In this document: piece after piece, positions 62,791 through 64,000 of the stretch
Numbering within the stretch: position 1 is the first letter of the stretch
Layout of the letters: each line of letters begins with the position of its first letter
Assembly: GCF_001439605.1 (NCBI RefSeq)
Contig: NZ_LMBX01000015.1
Location: 1 to 64,000 of the forward strand
Length of the DNA stretch: 64,000 nt
Origin: Cytobacillus praedii
GTDB taxonomy: Bacteria > Bacillota > Bacilli > Bacillales > Cytobacillaceae
Direction: 5' to 3'
Program-made: the position numbers and the translations under genes
The notes under the pieces: model-generated
Databases searched by the model: none
What the model was told of the DNA's origin: nothing
The model's input: only the letters and a program-made list of their open reading frames with translations

Positions 62791-63177
62791 AGAAGTCCAT
62801 ATTACATGGTAGAGATTGTGAGGTCAAAGCGATGGGCTTCTTTACTATATTCTTAGAGATGCAGGTATCGTGTCCCCTTTTATGGTCGATTGTTAAATAA
62901 ATGCAGATTATCATTCATATCCTTAATTATTCGTTTTGTAAATGCTTCAATTGCACAGAAACGCTTCATTTCACCCTATGTCTTTTTTTGACGAAGAAAA
63001 GAAGAGTCGACATAATCGACTCTACTTAATTCATTTCTATAAATTCCAGCATTCAAAATGTGTACATAGGGTCTAAACTAATTGATTGACTCACTGCATA
63101 ATGGAAAAAGGAGCCAAAAACTTTATTGACTGTTAAGTATTTTACATTATTTTCTGAAAAATTGATCTATAATAAGC

Positions 63178-63882
63178 TTATGTCAATAGCATTTTTTCAT
63201 TTGCAAGATTAGCCAGTTCATCAATATTTTTGATTATGTAGGATTTTCCTTGTTTAGAAATATGCGCATTGTCTTCTAGCCATTTAATATTTTTTGCGAC
63301 CGTAACTCTTGTAGTTCCTAAAAGATTTGCTAACTCTTGATGGGTAAAATTAATGGTTAATTTAATTTGTTTTTCATCAATTTTCTCACCGTATTGAATC
63401 GACAACTGGATAAATGCGGCACAAATCCTTGGCAATGCTTTCATGTAGCTTAATTGTAAAGACTGTGAACATAGGAGACGATATTTCTTTGTAATTAGAT
63501 CAAATGCTTGGGAAATATACTGTGGTTTTTTAGAAAGAAATTCAAAAAAACTTTCCTTAGAAGTCCTTAGTAATACAACCTCAGAAGCGGTAATAGCATT
63601 AGTTGCATAACCCGAATCACCATTTAAAGAACACTCACCCAAGATTCCATTTTTCCCGATGATCGCAAGAGCTTTTTCCTCCCCATTGGGGGAGATTAAA
63701 AAAAGACGAACACGACCACTTTCAATTATGTAAATATAATTTCCTGTTTCGTTCTGATTAAAAATTGTTTCATGCTTTTTATAAGTAACTTTTTCACTAT
63801 GATTCTTTAACTCAGACCAAGTATATGGAAGATTATCTAGCCAAGGGTTGAGAAAATTGAATTCTTGAACCACATCATTCAT
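63178..63882 (-). CDS. Crp/Fnr family regulator
   Basis: The 234-residue protein has an N-terminal cyclic-nucleotide-binding barrel (KKHETIFNQNETGNYIYIIE, then SGRVRLFLISPNGEEKALAI) and a C-terminal Crp winged helix (INFTHQELANLLGTTRVTVA, then KNIKWLEDNAHIS). Residues for cAMP binding are not clearly kept, and there is no N-terminal cysteine group for an iron-sulphur cluster. ATG at 63882 has GAGGTGATAAAT before it. Only 34 bases separate it from the divergent PLP enzyme gene. Confidence 0.88.
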   Translation of the reverse strand: MNDVVQEFNFLNPWLDNLPYTWSELKNHSEKVTYKKHETIFNQNETGNYIYIIESGRVRLFLISPNGEEKALAIIGKNGILGECSLNGDSGYATNAITASEVVLLRTSKESFFEFLSKKPQYISQAFDLITKKYRLLCSQSLQLSYMKALPRICAAFIQLSIQYGEKIDEKQIKLTINFTHQELANLLGTTRVTVAKNIKWLEDNAHISKQGKSYIIKNIDELANLANEKMLLT

Positions 63883-63916
63883 ATTTATCACCTCATTAAA
63901 GGAAGGGATTTTGAAA

Positions 63917-64000
63917 ATGAATACTGAAACGTTACTACAAGTTAGATCAGAGTTCCCAGGTTTGGAAAAAAAGATAATACTTTCTAGCTGTTCTCAAAGC
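63917..64000 (+). CDS. Class V aminotransferase-like PLP enzyme, partial
   Basis: The window ends after 28 codons. MNTETLLQVRSEFPGLEKKI and ILSSCSQS resemble the beginning of class V aminotransferase/kynureninase-like enzymes (F-P-x-L-x-x-x-x-Y-L-x-x). AAAGGAAGGG lies nine bases before the ATG. It diverges from the Crp/Fnr gene and is its likely target. The rest lies outside. Confidence 0.5.
   Translation, partial: MNTETLLQVRSEFPGLEKKIILSSCSQS

Overview
The window reads as chromosome of a low-GC, spore-forming type Bacillaceae. Indications are AGGAGG-type ribosome binding sites before almost every gene, frequent GTG and TTG starts, families typical of Bacillus relatives (DUF3231, YxiJ-like, XRE plus DUF1232, PlsY, a short TatA) and interspersed palindromic repeats. 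No rRNA, tRNA, CRISPR array or intact insertion sequence was seen.

Layout. 0-7.5 kb: small accessory genes (DUF3231 protein, lipoprotein metalloprotease, YxiJ-like protein, EamA transporter) with broken genes between them. 7.5-9.9 kb: a three-gene replication module in the order of phage SPP1 genes 38-39-40 (replisome organizer, helicase loader, DnaB-type helicase), with no phage structural genes near it. 10-11.4 kb: two membrane proteins, the first built from a duplicated domain. 11.7-22.4 kb: a peptide uptake and hydrolysis block, oppBCDF-like transporter, binding protein, M14 carboxypeptidase, FMN-binding protein and prolyl oligopeptidase, with a divergent TetR gene that seems to lack a normal start codon. 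22.4-43 kb: an AT-rich accessory stretch with purine salvage (hpt and a broken AzgA permease), plsY, an SgrR-like regulator facing an MFS exporter, an XRE-cupin regulator facing an EamA exporter, a SUKH protein beside a secreted nuclease, a rifampin ADP-ribosyltransferase (arr), many decayed genes and several repeat families. 42-43.2 kb: a FadR-type regulator with a fatty-acid hydroxylase. 43.7-49.8 kb: a fructoselysine locus of the E. coli kind (frlA permease, frlB-like deglycase, frlC epimerase, frlD kinase) with two GntR/UTRA regulators. 50.6-52.1 kb: XRE-DUF1232 protein and tatA. 52.1-62.3 kb: a ten-gene unit, TetR, acyl-CoA ligase, MaoC hydratase, KAS III-like synthase, secreted 12-repeat NHL protein, and a LIV-type ABC importer. 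63.2 kb to the end: a Crp/Fnr regulator facing a PLP enzyme cut by the window edge.

How the genes work together. The opp block would import peptides and cleave them, including proline-containing ones. The frl block would import Amadori compounds, phosphorylate them and release lysine and glucose 6-phosphate. The 52-62 kb unit looks like an import-and-activate system for an unknown carboxylic acid, and is the best candidate here for something undescribed: its synthase carries His where KAS III enzymes have the catalytic Asn, and it includes a secreted double beta-propeller.

At least eleven genes are broken or remnants. Three of them carry a single TAA stop in an otherwise intact frame. This points to active gene decay in the repeat-rich part, or to base errors that should be checked in reads.
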